Assembly: GCA_011800805.1 (NCBI GenBank) | Contig: MPNW01000143.1 | Coordinates: 104,310 to 168,309 of the forward strand | Source of the DNA: Hirudo medicinalis | Taxonomy: Eukaryota > Annelida > Clitellata > Hirudinida > Hirudinidae | DNA length: 64,000 nt | Direction of reading: 5' to 3' | Part shown: one piece after another, positions 43,580 through 56,502 of the stretch | Numbering within the stretch: the first letter of the stretch is position 1 | Layout: the number at the start of each line of letters is the position of its first letter | Position numbers and translations under genes: made by a program | The notes under the pieces: model-generated | What the model was told of the DNA's origin: nothing | Seen by the model: the letters and a program-made list of their open reading frames with translations, nothing else | Databases searched by the model: none

Positions 43580-44228
43580 TATTGGCACGAAAGTTGAATT
43601 TAAATTAGAAACCTATTTTGATGAACAAGAATTGGTACTTGGAGCAAATAAAATTAATTTAGTGAACTTTTCGTCGTTTCTTAAGATTGTTGGAAATATG
43701 GTTGATGCTTTCATAAAATTGAAGAAATTTAGACTGCAACCAACCAGTCAATCGACTAATCTGAACATTCAAAATCCAATTATTAAATTAATTATAATAG
43801 TATAATTATTCATTTATTAATTCAATCAATTAATGTAGTTATTTCTGGTGTTGGTCTCAAATAGTTTAGAATAGGAAGAATAGTTTATGAATAAATTTTA
43901 ATAAATTTGAAATGCAGTAATTGCATAACTTTTAGACAAATACATTGGCGTGAAGGTTGGCTGAGTACGTTCCTGAGTGCGATAATGGCAACAGTTGCAA
44001 TATTCGCAACCCAGTCTGCACCGCCAAGGAGCGCCCTCGGGAGGGGCTCTACATAAAAAGGCAGAGCGATTAAAAAGTGCCTAAAATAAAAAATAATTAG
44101 AAAAAAAATGGTCTGATTTTATTTGTTTCATCTTCTAAATTTGTGCCATTTCTGAACTTTTAAATTTTCATTAATTTGGTTAAAATGGTTGCAGCAAAGT
44201 TGCAGCATCTCTGTGAATCAAATGTTCT
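43580..44228 (+). other. Spacer between convergent genes F and G with SINE
   Basis: About 650 bp between the stop codons of F and G. A SINE of family 2 occupies 43945-44080; the remainder is AT-rich 3' flank. Confidence 0.5.
43945..44080 (+). repeat. tRNA-derived SINE, family 2 copy
   Basis: Modules in the same order as at 24890: TTGGCTGAGTACGTTCCT, GGCAACAGT, box B-like ATTCGCAACCCAG, GGAGCGCC, GCTCTACATAAAAAGGCAGA and TTAAAAAGTGCCT. Confidence 0.7.
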
Positions 44229-45266
44229 TCATTCACATTCATAGTGCGGCTCAATACCGGGGCTCATGATTGAGATTTCGCAATCTTTTGCACACTTGAG
44301 CTGAAAATTGAAATATTGAGAAAATGACATAATAAGGGATTTATATACATATAAATCATTATAATTTGTAAATAATTAACCTAAATTAATCATAATTGCA
44401 ATATTCTAGAAGTTATTGATGTGATGCAAACTTCTTTGCAAGGATCTTTGCACAAGCAAGTCGTGCAACCATTTATGTCGATGAAGTAACCGCTCTCCGG
44501 ACATGTGTTGGGACATTCTATCTGAGGACACTGTACGACTGAAACATTTCAGATATTATGCAGTTACATTTTTAGCAGTTACAACTCGATATGTTACATT
44601 AATTTCTAAACATTATTTTGAAGTTTACAATTCTTGCAAACGGCTGTATCTCCGACAGTGTAGTTGGCATAATGCACAGTTTCAGTTGTACAGATTTCAC
44701 CAGTTTGGCAAACCGGATCCTAAAAAGTGATGCCATAAAAATATTTCATTTCTAATCAAATTAATTTTTAATTTATTTATTCAAAAAGAAAATTAATTTT
44801 GTTTCCAAAATAAATAAACGCTTACCCTTATGGAGCATTTGGTCAGACATACCAAGCATGGACACTTCCCTTTAAATCTGATGGGAGTATGACAAGGCAA
44901 CTTGTTGCTAGGGCAGGTTGGACAGTCGTTGGAATCTTTAAGAGCAAATACATATATTTTAAAATGATATTACTAAAATACATTACACTTTATTGTAGCA
45001 TGTTATGTCATTATTAAGTTATTTTAAAATCTTTTGTATACTATTGTGTCATCAAGATAAAATCTCTGTAATTCTAATGTGATTCACACTTCATAATATG
45101 CTTCGTAATTAACACTTCTTTGTATGTTTAATAGTAATTAATCCTTCATAATATGCTTAAAAATATAATTAACACTTCAAACATTATCATTACTTTAATT
45201 TACTCAACGACCTGTTGAAACTTGAACAAACAGCAACAACAACGAAAACATCAACTTCTTAGACAT
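44229..45266 (-). CDS. Secreted antistasin-like cysteine-rich protein G, 144 aa
   Basis: Five exons (45266-45212, 44935-44826, 44719-44629, 44538-44432, 44300-44229). Signal peptide MSKKLMFSLLLLFVQVST. Exon 2 has CPTCP and CPCLVCLTKC. Exon 3 is DPVCQTGEICTTETVHYANY. Exon 4 is the antistasin-type repeat CPNTCPESGYFIDINGCTTC then LCKDPC. Exon 5 is LKCAKDCEISIMSPGIEPHY, ending ECE. Subfamily 1. Compact gene of 1 kb, convergent with F. Last member of the array on the right; no further copy was seen beyond. Confidence 0.84.
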
Positions 45267-46624
45267 CTTCGAAAATAAAAGTTTAAGATTATTTTTAAAA
45301 AATGACTCATCATGTTATTATAAGTTCTTGTTATAAGTTGTTATTGTAAGTTGTAGCATCTAACATTGTACAAGCTTTTCTGTCGTGAATTGGAGACGTG
45401 GTCTCTTTTAAGCGTTCCACTCCTGCATGTATCGCACGATTTTGACAAATGTCTTAATTTCTCTCAATGTTTTAATTTCTCTCAAGCAAAAATCTAATTT
45501 TTAAATTTTTATTAATTTACTCCTGACTGAAAATTTCAGCTTAAAACCGGCAAAAGAATAGCAAGATGTCTTGACAGTATAAGTCATAATGATGTTATTT
45601 AATGATAATAAACATTGCGTATTTTAATAGCAATAATAGTTATTGCATTAACAATGTATCAAAAAAATAATATATACTTTCCAATAATAAAGTGAAAATT
45701 ACTAAAAAAAAATATTAAATTATTAAATAATAGATAAATCATTTACGGTGCACATATTTTATCTGCTTAAATGATTAATTGCAGACGTCAGAAAAGTGAT
45801 GAAATCATATTTGCAAACGAACCAATCAATCCACGTGCATCTCCTGCACACCTAATTTTATTTTGTTGCTCAAAGTGCTACTATTTTCTAAAATGTTGTT
45901 CTTATTATAAATTTTAATTTAATTCTTAATGTCATCCGATGACGTCAACAGCATTTGAATTACTGCCATTACTGAATTACTGAGTGAAGAATTTCTTTCA
46001 ATTCGAACAATCTAACTACGATTATTTGATTGGCTTTGAAATTTTGATGCTATTTGTTGATAATAATAATTTGGACCGATGAAATTTAGTTACTAATGAT
46101 TTATTGTATTTAAATATGTTGCATCAACGTTCATTTAATGGAGCAACCAGCAGAGATTTTCGATATCTTCTTAAAACATGTCCCATGCCCCTTGAAGTTC
46201 TTTGGGGTCGGGTCGCATGTGGGAATCAGCCGGTGGTCCCCGCTGGTACTGAGTTTGTCCCTCCTCAGGCTCTGTCTTCTCCCTCATCCCGCCTAAAACC
46301 TTTTTAGCGTTCCCATTGGTAGAATTGTTCCATAATTCTTAAGTTGTAATTAAGGGCCTTTATATACTTTTATGTTGTAAATGTATTCTTAGTCATATTT
46401 TCACTTCAATCTTAAGTTATTACAGTATATTACATGCATTACGTCCTTGACATTTTGAGACCGATGAATCAATTGAGGTAAATCGTAAACAATTGATTAC
46501 CAATTGAAACTGACTTAATTATCACGTGATCACGTATGTAGAACATTGGACTTAAGAAATTTTAACGTATGACCTAAACCTAAGAACGGACTTTCAGTCT
46601 AATTTTTCTGAAGTGCTCTCCAAA
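45267..46624. other. Spacer; no gene recognised
   Basis: Gene G upstream region and the 5' flank of the gene starting at 46625. A GC-richer block at 46185-46310, unlike its surroundings, may be a repeat fragment. Nothing else recognised. Confidence 0.4.
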
Positions 46625-47685
46625 ATGCCGAACTTAGAGAACTTCGACCTATCTCTGCAGCGACTTCTAATTGGGTTAGTATTTTATTTATCGCCCTCTT
46701 TAAACTTTTGTACATGTTGATTTAATAAAGGAAGACAAGTTCAAAAATATGAAATATAGAAAAAATTCGGGGTATAATCTTTAGACAGATTCAACGCAAT
46801 ACGCAATACTTGTGGCCATCTCACGACGAAGTGAAATCGTCTATTGATGAGGTTAGAAATCAAAACTATACAAGTAATCATCAAAACATACAAACTGTCT
46901 GTAATTTATTGTGAGAACAGGTTATGTCTTATTAAATGTTTCATTCTTGTTAGATTTGTTCCACTTATGAAGAGTCGTTGCTGCCCACTTTCGAGGCGTA
47001 TGTGCGGAACATCTCTGATGACCCGGATTTCGTCGAAGCCGCCTGTGATTGTTTCCCCACATTCTACATTTTTAAAGTGCATATTTAAAAAAGTCGAAAT
47101 CTAACGTTAATCATCTGTTTCAGGAAGTTAATAAATATTATATTCAGTTACTACATCGATCAATATTTGAAACGAGTAAGAATAGTTTAATATTGTACTA
47201 AGTTGCTAATCTAACGAGTTGCAACTTGTTTTGCAGAAATATTTCGACTGCAGTTACATTCCCTTTGGTAATTTCGTTAGTATTCTTACTTATATATAAA
47301 AAAATAAATAGTTAGAAGTAGTATGCAATCGTTAATACCGTAAATAAATAATTTTTAGATCTTCAGACCACGTGTGGCACGTACTTGTGGGATTTTCTCA
47401 AAGGTAACCCAAACAAAAGCTTAAGTAGAAAAATAATACATAGTTTTTTCATATTTTCAAATATCAACCTAAATCACGAAATTCAGGAATGCGGGTTGAA
47501 ACACGTTATTTGACTTTTTGAAAATAACCGTTTTAGTCTAATTTAGTTATTTTAAAATTATGTTATTGATTTTCTTATAATTTAAACGGCTGTGCGAAAA
47601 AGCAATAGAAGATAATTTGATTGATGAAGACGTTTTAATTGAAATGGGGAAGCTACTGGAACACATTTTGGAAAAGTATTTGTAG
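46625..47685 (+). CDS. Unknown 148-aa protein, seven exons
   Basis: Exons 46625-46674, 46785-46851, 46954-47076, 47128-47175, 47237-47267, 47359-47403 and 47603-47685 join with fully consistent phases into 148 codons. All have GT donors and AG acceptors. The protein begins MPNLENFDLSLQRLLIGQIQ, contains DDPDFVEAACDCFPTFYIF, YYIDQYLKRKYFDCSYIPF and TTCGTYLWDF, and ends MGKLLEHILEKYL. It looks mostly helical and acidic, without signal peptide or membrane segment. I do not recognise a family. The acceptors of exons 4 and 7 (GGAAG, AAAAAG) were chosen for phase and are weak, so those joins are the least certain. Confidence 0.6.
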
Positions 47686-48869
47686 TCAAATAAATTCAAA
47701 TATTGTTGAAGTCTTTAACGGACTATCGTGTAAATATTTTAAAATAAATGAATATATTTCGTTTTTGATTCAAGATTATTTAAACAAAACCGAAGAGTTA
47801 CTGGCTTGTGAAGTAAGGGGAGGTTGGGGGAAAAATGGGATACTTAATGGAAATCCTTTGCTACACTCACAATTTCATTCACAATATCAACAAATGTTTA
47901 TGAAAACATTGGTTTAAAATGTTAAATACATAAAGAACAAAATGACGGGATAAAAAGTTTTACAAATGTTTTTTAAATAACTTTATTTTTGGTTTAAAAC
48001 ACGTTCTAAAATTATCATTTTCCCCAAGCTTGGGGTACGTCTTAAAGCAAATGTTTTAAGTGGTAAAGACTACCAAAAATTGAACCAAAATCAAATTCTA
48101 GAGTTATGTGAAAAAATTAATAAGATGTTTGCTAAAGACTCAAAATGTATCTTACTAGAGATGATTACATAAATATACGAAAATATAAATGCAGGACCAA
48201 TAAAATGTTAAATTCACTCATGGAGGACACCCTCGTTCAGATGGGCGGCAACGATGGCCACTTTTGCTGTTCTTTTTAAGGCATGCCACAAGTTGAAAAT
48301 GTTTATTGTCTTTTTGAACCTGATCGTTTCCATGACGCTGGAATGCGAAGGATTATTTTAATATAATAATCTCAAGAGCCAAGAAATTAATTGGATTTAC
48401 GCCACTCTAAACGTAGGCAAACATTCATACGTGCATCTCATTGGACTTCAGAATTTTGTCTCTCACCTCTCACTTCATATCTCTCACCTCTCACTTCATA
48501 TCAATGACTTTTTCAAAATCTAACTTTCAGATTAGAGGTAGAGGGAACTGCCTAGCACAACCCCAATATTAAAGTATGAATTAATTTATGGACCTGAATC
48601 GAGGTTGTTACTTTCAGTACTGTTTCACTGTGGAGGATTCTAAGAATGTTTTAAGGCTTCTAAACGAAGCTCTGCAAACCTCTTTTCCCTCGGGTCCGGT
48701 CCACAGATCACCTAACACGAGACCACATCGACACAAATTCTCCAAAATCCTCAGACAACTCTTTAAAGCAGGATATTCAACTATGTTTTAAAAAAGGGCC
48801 AGTTTTTAATGCCTAGTGACCGAGGGCCAGATTTTCCAATAGAAACTGACACTTGTATCAAATATTAAA

Positions 48870-48960
48870 GTTTCTAACCTCGTCAGGGGGTTCAAATCCT
48901 GGCCGCCCGTAAGAGTTCCCCTCTCCCCCTTGTCAGCCCTGACGATGTTTGGCATAGAAA
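48870..48960 (+). repeat. tRNA-like SINE fragment
   Basis: AGGGGGTTCAAATCCTGGCC is a good box B, but no matching box A is visible upstream. It is followed by a pyrimidine-rich stretch and TCAGCCCTGACGATGTTTGG. Probably a truncated SINE of another family. Confidence 0.4.
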
Positions 48961-49119
48961 ACTTATTGGGGCAGCCTACAGAAAGTTGTAAATGTCAAGA
49001 TGTTGTCAAATACTTTATTTAAAATCAAACAAAATAATGTTCTAATATTTCTCCGTTATTGAAAATAAATCTATGCATCAATGCATTTCGTTGAGAAAGT
49101 CAGGGATTTGATGACATCG

Positions 49120-49300
49120 TGCAAGTTAGCTCAGAGGGTTGCGTTCCTGCAAGCGTCGGCAAAGGCGACAGTCGATGTCCTGTTCAAAATCCAGCTTGCA
49201 CTGCCCCAAGTGGTTAACAAAATGCATTTCTGGCATTATGGCATAACGGTTGTTTTTATGGCGCTACGTATAAAATGCACTACCTTTTCATCCATGCTTC
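49120..49300 (+). repeat. tRNA-derived SINE, family 2 copy (diverged)
   Basis: AAGTTAGCTCAGAGGGTTGC is a near-perfect tRNA box A. TGTTCAAAATCCAGCTTGCA corresponds to box B of the copy at 24890. GCGCTACGTATAAAATGCAC near 49259 corresponds to the shared 3' module, interrupted by extra sequence. Confidence 0.6.
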
Positions 49301-50886
49301 GGCTTATTTGTCAGTCAAATTATTTCTCATGACTCGAAAGATGTGTTTAGACACGATCTTGCAGTGTACGATGTAGTAAAGTGTGTGGAAATTTACAGAC
49401 GAATCTTACGTAGTAGTTTTGGTGGTCGCTGCATTCTGTTCCTGCAGAATAATAATAATACAGAATCTTTTTTCATACATTGTTTTGAATTTGATGTCAG
49501 TCAGAGAATTTCCGTTCTTAAGGATTCGGCAAGCGTGCGACCTTCAGTTTTCAAGTTTTGCTTCCTAGAAGGGTAGTCTAGGATGTTGAGAGAAAATATT
49601 CTGCATACACAATACGTATGTGCAAATATGTTTTTGAATGATCCTAGCACTAAAATTATCGCAAATAATTTTTGCACTACTTAAGTTACTCATTTTGCAT
49701 GAAACAAAGTTGTTGTTGATATTATTTATTTGCATTTCGAAATGTTACTAAAAAAATTCGTTTTGTTTTAAAATTGAAACAAAACAAAATGAAAGCACTT
49801 AAAACATTGCTAACGAGTGCGTCTGTATACAAAATGTACATTTGTTGCACAAACGTATGATGTTTGTGAAGCTGATAACGATGGTGGTGACTATGACAAT
49901 TGCAGCGACTTGGCAGCCTTTAAGTCAACAACAAACTACAACCGAATGTTGTAAAAAAAAATAACAGAAGTGCACAAAACGGTTTCAGGCGGAAAAAGTT
50001 TATTGGCGGCTGAAGGAACCGTTTGTGATGGGAGATGAAGTAAATGTGACATCAGCAACCGAACTGGTGAAGATTTACAAGCTTTGAGAAGATTGTTTTG
50101 TATTTGATGAATTATTTGAACAATTCTTATCACGGAATCGCACAATGAGTAACAAAAGAAAAAGCTAACTACTGTTAATTGCAATTAACAGCACACCTTG
50201 AAGGAACGCGACTTTCTATCAAATAAACACACCGGTTGTTTCGAAAAAAACTTAGAAATACCTGCAAACAAATTCATCCAAAATCATCCTCGCTCGCAAT
50301 ATCATCATCATCATCATCGGAATTGCTTGAGGTGCAAAAGAAACTGCTCATTCGAATATAAAAAGTCCCTCACGACAAGTAGAACGATGATGTTTGTGAC
50401 AACAACAATGATGATGCTAATGATGCATTGCAGAAGATGATGAGAAACATCCATGTCTAAATGATAGCATGCAAGCTAACTCTGAGCTCCTAAAGATTTT
50501 TACAGAAAGAAGCAAGCTAGTCAACCTTGTTATGTTGATTCTTCTGGGCAGATATGGCAGCTAACTTTAGAAGCTTCTAAGCTTTGTATCTTAATATGTG
50601 ATTCAAATTTATTGATTAGATAGTTAAGTACTTCAAATAGCGTCAGTATTTGTCAACACAACCATTAATGATTATCATTTTAACCACTATTTAAACAGTT
50701 ACACAAGAATATGAAAATACAAGAAAGTTTTTTTTTATAGGAAAATTAATTACTATTTTTATATATATTTTTTATTTTTCTACTATTTTGTATTTAGTAA
50801 AGGTTAAAATAAATATTAACAGAGTCCCGATTGGCTACAAAGTTGATCTTCTTTGAAGAATAAACCAACAAGAAAACAGAAATCCC

Positions 50887-53800
50887 TCATTCAGACTTTG
50901 GATGCTTCCGTTTTTTGGCGGTTCTTCTGACGAGGCCAAAACAGCCGATCTTATGATCGTCACCATCGGACGCTCCACATGGGGAAGTGACAGGATTGGT
51001 GTCGCTGGTCGCCGCGTTCTGGTCGCCGGTTCTGTCGCTGGGAATCGTCTCGTCTTTTTCGAAAAAACAGTCGTCCACTCGAGCCTTGGCCACATTTTCC
51101 ATGACTTGCCTCATGTGTGGATATCTCTCCAGCACGGAGACGAAATGTTCAACTGACAATGTAAAGACGTTGCAATAGGTGTCTGCCTTGACGCTGGCCA
51201 CTCTTTTAGTATTGGCTAACAGACACACCTCTGCAACAACAATGATGATAATTTTGCTAAAACTGATTGTAAACAAGATCGACTGTACGATACTGGACCA
51301 GTAAATGAATACAAAACATTGGTTAATTAATATTAATTTAATATATTGACGATCGGTTAACCTCTAAGCGCAATTATAAAAGTGGAATGCCTCTCACCCC
51401 CGAAGTAAGAACCATCAGAAAGCTTAGCAACACATTTCCCATTTTTTGTCAGAACGGAAACCATGCCCTCCTGCAAGAAAAACATTTTGTTTCCCAAAGT
51501 TCCTTCTTTGACGATGACATTTCCAGGCAGAAAGACTTCACTTTGAAGTTTTGCCACCAAATCTGTGACGAAGTTCTGGTCTGCCTTCTCAAAGAATGAC
51601 ACGGAAGAGATGAGACGTCTGCAGTTGAAGTTGACTATTTCCTGTCGAAATGGTCACGAGTGGGTTACTAGAGCTGGTTATATTGTAATTAATTTTTAGC
51701 TACTTTTGATGGTGTTTTTTGGTGTTTCAGCTATACCTATTAGGTTAGTCATATCTGTTAAATCAGTTATACCTATTAGACCAGTTGTACCTATTACATC
51801 AATTAAGCCTAATTAGATCGCAAGCTCAATAGCAAACACATACATAGCAGCGATTTAGATACAAGTCGTCTCATGTTTAGGACGGCAATCAAAGTAAAAT
51901 TATGTTTGTGATTGAATATTTGAATATATGGCACTGTAAGGTATTGCACATCACGTATTGGGTGATCAGATACAGATAGAAACAGTTGAAATTAGTTGTT
52001 AGTCACATGGTAACGATGCTTGAATCAAAGAAATTGTTTCGTTTAATTAAACACAAATACGGTGGTTACATAATAATAAATTTGATAATATAAAGTAATT
52101 TCTTACAAATAATAGTAATAATAATAATATTAGTAATACGAGTAATAATAACAATAATAATAATAAGTAATTTCTTACAAATAAATCCTAAAAATGGGTA
52201 GACGTTGAAAACTCAATAAGGACTGAACTTTGACCCCTGAAATGTTTTCGTTTATTGAAAGAATTTGTATCGGGTCAAGAGAATTGTTTGCAATTTTGAA
52301 TTGGACATTGGTCCTTATATGAACGGCTTTCATGATTGATTGATTGATTGTGATTGAGGAATGAAATAGATACAACCTTATCATAGTTAATCCAATTTGC
52401 TTAAATTTATCCAATTAAGTTTTTGAAACACATAGTTACTTAAGGTGCAGCATAATTTACAAGTAATTCTTTTATAATTGAATATTTTTAATGCTTATTA
52501 TAAAGTGGAATTGCTTGCTTTAATTACAAACACAATTAATACTTGATTAAATGCATGTCTACATTCCATCATGAATTCCATTCCTAAGAAGTAACTTTTC
52601 ATTCCACGAACTTTAACCTTTTGAATTTCAACTGACCTCATGAAGACACTCGTTGACCTCTGCCAATATGCTGGTCTCGTCAAACATTTTACCCCGATAT
52701 CGATGTTCGTAATATTTGGTGATGTTTCTTCTCAGGGGTCTTGGGAGTTTCATGTAGGACATGTACTCCTCCACTTGCTGGAACTGTTTAATGATTGATG
52801 ATGATAGTCATAACAACAATTAACAACAATAATGATAACCTAGGCCATAAGGCATAACGCCATGTTGAATTTAACAATAAAATATCTTCAAATAAATTGC
52901 GCCACATCAGTCTGCGTGGAAGTGATGTTTTCCAGGTTACCGTGACAACCGCATAAACGCAATTGTAATACGTTTGAATGTTTTTAATGGCTTTATTTAT
53001 AATTTTTGTATATTTTCGCGGAAAATAATTTCAATAAAAATTTCTTAAGATTTAATTTACTTTTAAATTGAATTCTACTCGAGGCTTTTAAATTCAATTT
53101 ATTCGAAATTTAAATTTTTTACGCGTGTTTAATTTCATTTCCTGCATTCAACAGCTGGGTTTGTGTGAATTTTTTATTTGACCATTCTTCGCTGCATCCC
53201 ATGCTGTTCGATGTTAGTTATCATAGAGAGGGTGATAATGAATATATAGGCGCCTCTGACGATATGCAAATGGCGCATTATAAATTAACTATTATTATTT
53301 ATTATTAATGAAGATGATCGTAGTGATGATGATCACGAGAAAGAATCTTATAAAATTGGACTAACCTTTTCTTGATAAAGTCTTTTAGATATGCCAAATG
53401 ATTGAATAATGGTTGTCGATTGGCCAACGAAGAGGGCATAGCAGGTAGCCCCAGTCAACATGCTGATGATGGTCAGCCACACGTCCGTAGTGCTCTGGGG
53501 TGGATACCTTCCAAACCCTATACTGAGCATGTGGGAAAGAGCCTTGAATACAGCCCACGTATACTGCTCCGTCCATTCGCTGTCCTATAATGTAATTTAA
53601 TTTTATTTTAAATAATTTAAGTGATGGATGAAAACGTCTGCTGTGTGGATTTAAAATCGACTGAAAAGTTGTTGATGCGAGGAATCCCCGGAGGTTTTAT
53701 AAATACTCATTTAATATAGAACTGAATAATACACATTTTGGGTTTTGTATTTTTTGTTTATTTGTCTGCGATTTCAATGTCTCACACGTTCATGGATTCA

Positions 53801-56469
53801 AGAGGATGAAAATCTGATGCAACGAAGCATTTGTAAGAGCCAACAATTCCAGATAATAGGTTGCCATAGAACTTTTTTAAGAACAAATAATACAAGCCAC
53901 AAAACATATTTTAAGATAAGTTTCAAAGACATATCTAATTTAAGTTTAAATTTTACGAGGGTTGAATTCATGTTATGGAAAGACAGTTCTCCAGAGAACC
54001 CGATTATTTGTTTCAAGCTCACGGAATTTAGAATTCCTTAAAAATATTCTCCACCTTCTCAGGAAAACCTTCGAGGGTGATTTCTCCACAGAAACACGTA
54101 GGAACGTCACCAATTTCATCCAATTTCACGCACTCTCCGGCACCAATGACCCGGCCATTTCATAACCACGGTCCTCGCAGGAGCACTAAAGTAGGATTCT
54201 CTACCAGCCGGTGTGCCATATCAGTGGCTATCGATTTTCAATGTTCGACTCCGTATTTTGTTTCCATCGGTGCTTCTTTTCCAACCGCGAAACACAAGAT
54301 TTCATTTCCAGCCACGTTATGTTGCTTTTTCGATATTTTTAAGCGTCGCTAGGAATTTTTTTAGAATCTAATATTGTTTAAGATGGATCGAAAAAGGTTA
54401 GAGAAAAGGAGATAAGGTTTTGGTGAAGAAAATAATTTTGTGTTTCAATAGCAATGTCTTTTGACGTTATTACGTATTACCCTCTGAATGACTTTCCTAC
54501 TCCAAATATAATTTAGAATTAAACATTCTAATTCGGAATATTTAAAATATTGAAAACAGAAATGATTTTGAACGGATTTTGTCTGAAAACAAAATCTACT
54601 TTTCCTTGAAAGGATTTCTTTTCGAACTGAAATTCTATTAAATCCTCAAAGAGATTAAAGAAAGTCTCTTTACATTTTTTTTTTCAAATCGTCTTTAGGT
54701 CGGTTTTTATGTTTCTGCAAAATTATTTTATTCATTATTAATTACTTTTTTTTTAAACAAATAACTAATGCTTTCAAAAACTTCCCATTAGACATTACTT
54801 TGATGTTAATTTAACCTTGACATCACCTTCACATATTTCATACACAGGAAACCCAACAAACAATGAATGAGACAATTCAAACATCGACATACAAATCTAC
54901 CATAAACCCACTCACGATGAGGTTCTCTAGAGCAGTCCAACTGTCCCCAGGGTAGTGCTGGAGCATTGGAACAAACCACTGAAGACAGCCATTCCAATGT
55001 CCAAGCAGGAGGATAATGAAGACCAGACTCAAGACGTGCATGACGCGACTGGCCATCTGGAAGAACTAAAGGAAAAATAAAGGAAGAATGTATGGATGGA
55101 TGGATGGATGGATGGATGGATGGATGGATGGATGGATGGATGGATGGACGGACGGACGGAGGAATCGACAGACGAATGGACGGATGAGTCAGAGAGTTAC
55201 AAAAAAGCATATATATGGATGGAAAAAAGAATTGATGTCGGACAGCTGGACAGATGGATTGATGGATGAATGAATGAAGAGATGAATTACTTTTAAACTT
55301 CTTGGATTTGGTATTAGGCACGAATACGCAACTAAACGTATTTGAGGAGAGTTGGTATAGGAGGAAAGACAGAAGTATGAATGAATGCATCACATCACAT
55401 CGGTCAGTGGATTTGAGATATGAGGAATTCGGTTAAAAATGAATGATTCATGAGCAAGTTCTTGGTCGACTAAGCACGATTAAGAGAATTAGGAATAACT
55501 AAATGCATGCAAAGATAAAAATATTTTCGACTACAAACAACAACAAGAATTCGAACATAAGCACAACTTCATGCACAAGTAAATCCTGAGCAGAGAAAAT
55601 TAATTTTTCGAGAATTGAAAAAACGAAATTGAAAACATATTCTTATTGAGTGACTTCAAAAAGTGAAGAATTGAATTCTTTTGTTCGAGAATTTCCTTCT
55701 CCTTCGAAGATAAATGGCTTCCATAACTTACACAAAAAGTAATAAATTATAGCCAAGTATCACCTGTCCGAAGTCCTGGAAATAAAATGAATTTGTTGAA
55801 ATTAACGATCATTAATAGTAAAATGTTTATTTAAAATTAAATTCTTAATTTCTTTTAGTGGATTATTTGCGTCGAAATTATTTCGTGCGTTTACTAAATA
55901 TTTTATTCGTTTAAAAACATTTATAAATTGGAATATCATTTTATGCATTTACAGATATTTCATGATTTAATCTCGTGATGAGCTTTTGATTGTTGTACTT
56001 ACAATGCATCGATGCACATATTCAATTGTTAATCCTTAAATAATTATTAGGGTCCAATTGTATTGTTATTCAATTGATAATTAAAGTTGTTTAATAATTA
56101 ACAAGATATATTAATATAAATATTGCCATGGAACCAGCTCAGAGCTGCTTGCGGCGGTAATGTGTTCCGTTCGCAACCCAAATCCACAATCGCTCTTGGG
56201 AAGGAGAATTTTATAAATATGTATGAATGGAGTACAATTACTATTAAAATAACAATTACTCCAAATATCCAATGACCAGATATTATTACTTCAATATACT
56301 GATAATACTGATATGGTATTATATCAATATCTAATATTTGATATGTATATCAATACAACACAAATGGTTAAAAATGTAAAATGTTTAAAAATTAAAATTA
56401 TGATTGTAATTTGTTACAACAGTAGGGGTAATATCAATAGCAGTGAATTATTGGTAATAATAGTAATTA

Positions 56470-56502
<33 letters not shown>

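Larger units (their letters stand above)
47686..50886. other. Intergenic; SINE pieces, no gene recognised
   Basis: About 3.2 kb. Contains SINE-like pieces at 48870-48960 and 49120-49300 and a TCATCA/GATGAT-rich stretch near 50310-50440. Frames of 60-90 codons (for example 47639-47917 and 49081-49332) have no recognisable motifs. Confidence 0.4.

Noticed and set aside
54806..55393. 195-codon minus-strand frame with His-Pro-Ser-Ile repeats
   Set aside because: The repeats are the translated TGGA microsatellite; only the S5 exon inside it is real.
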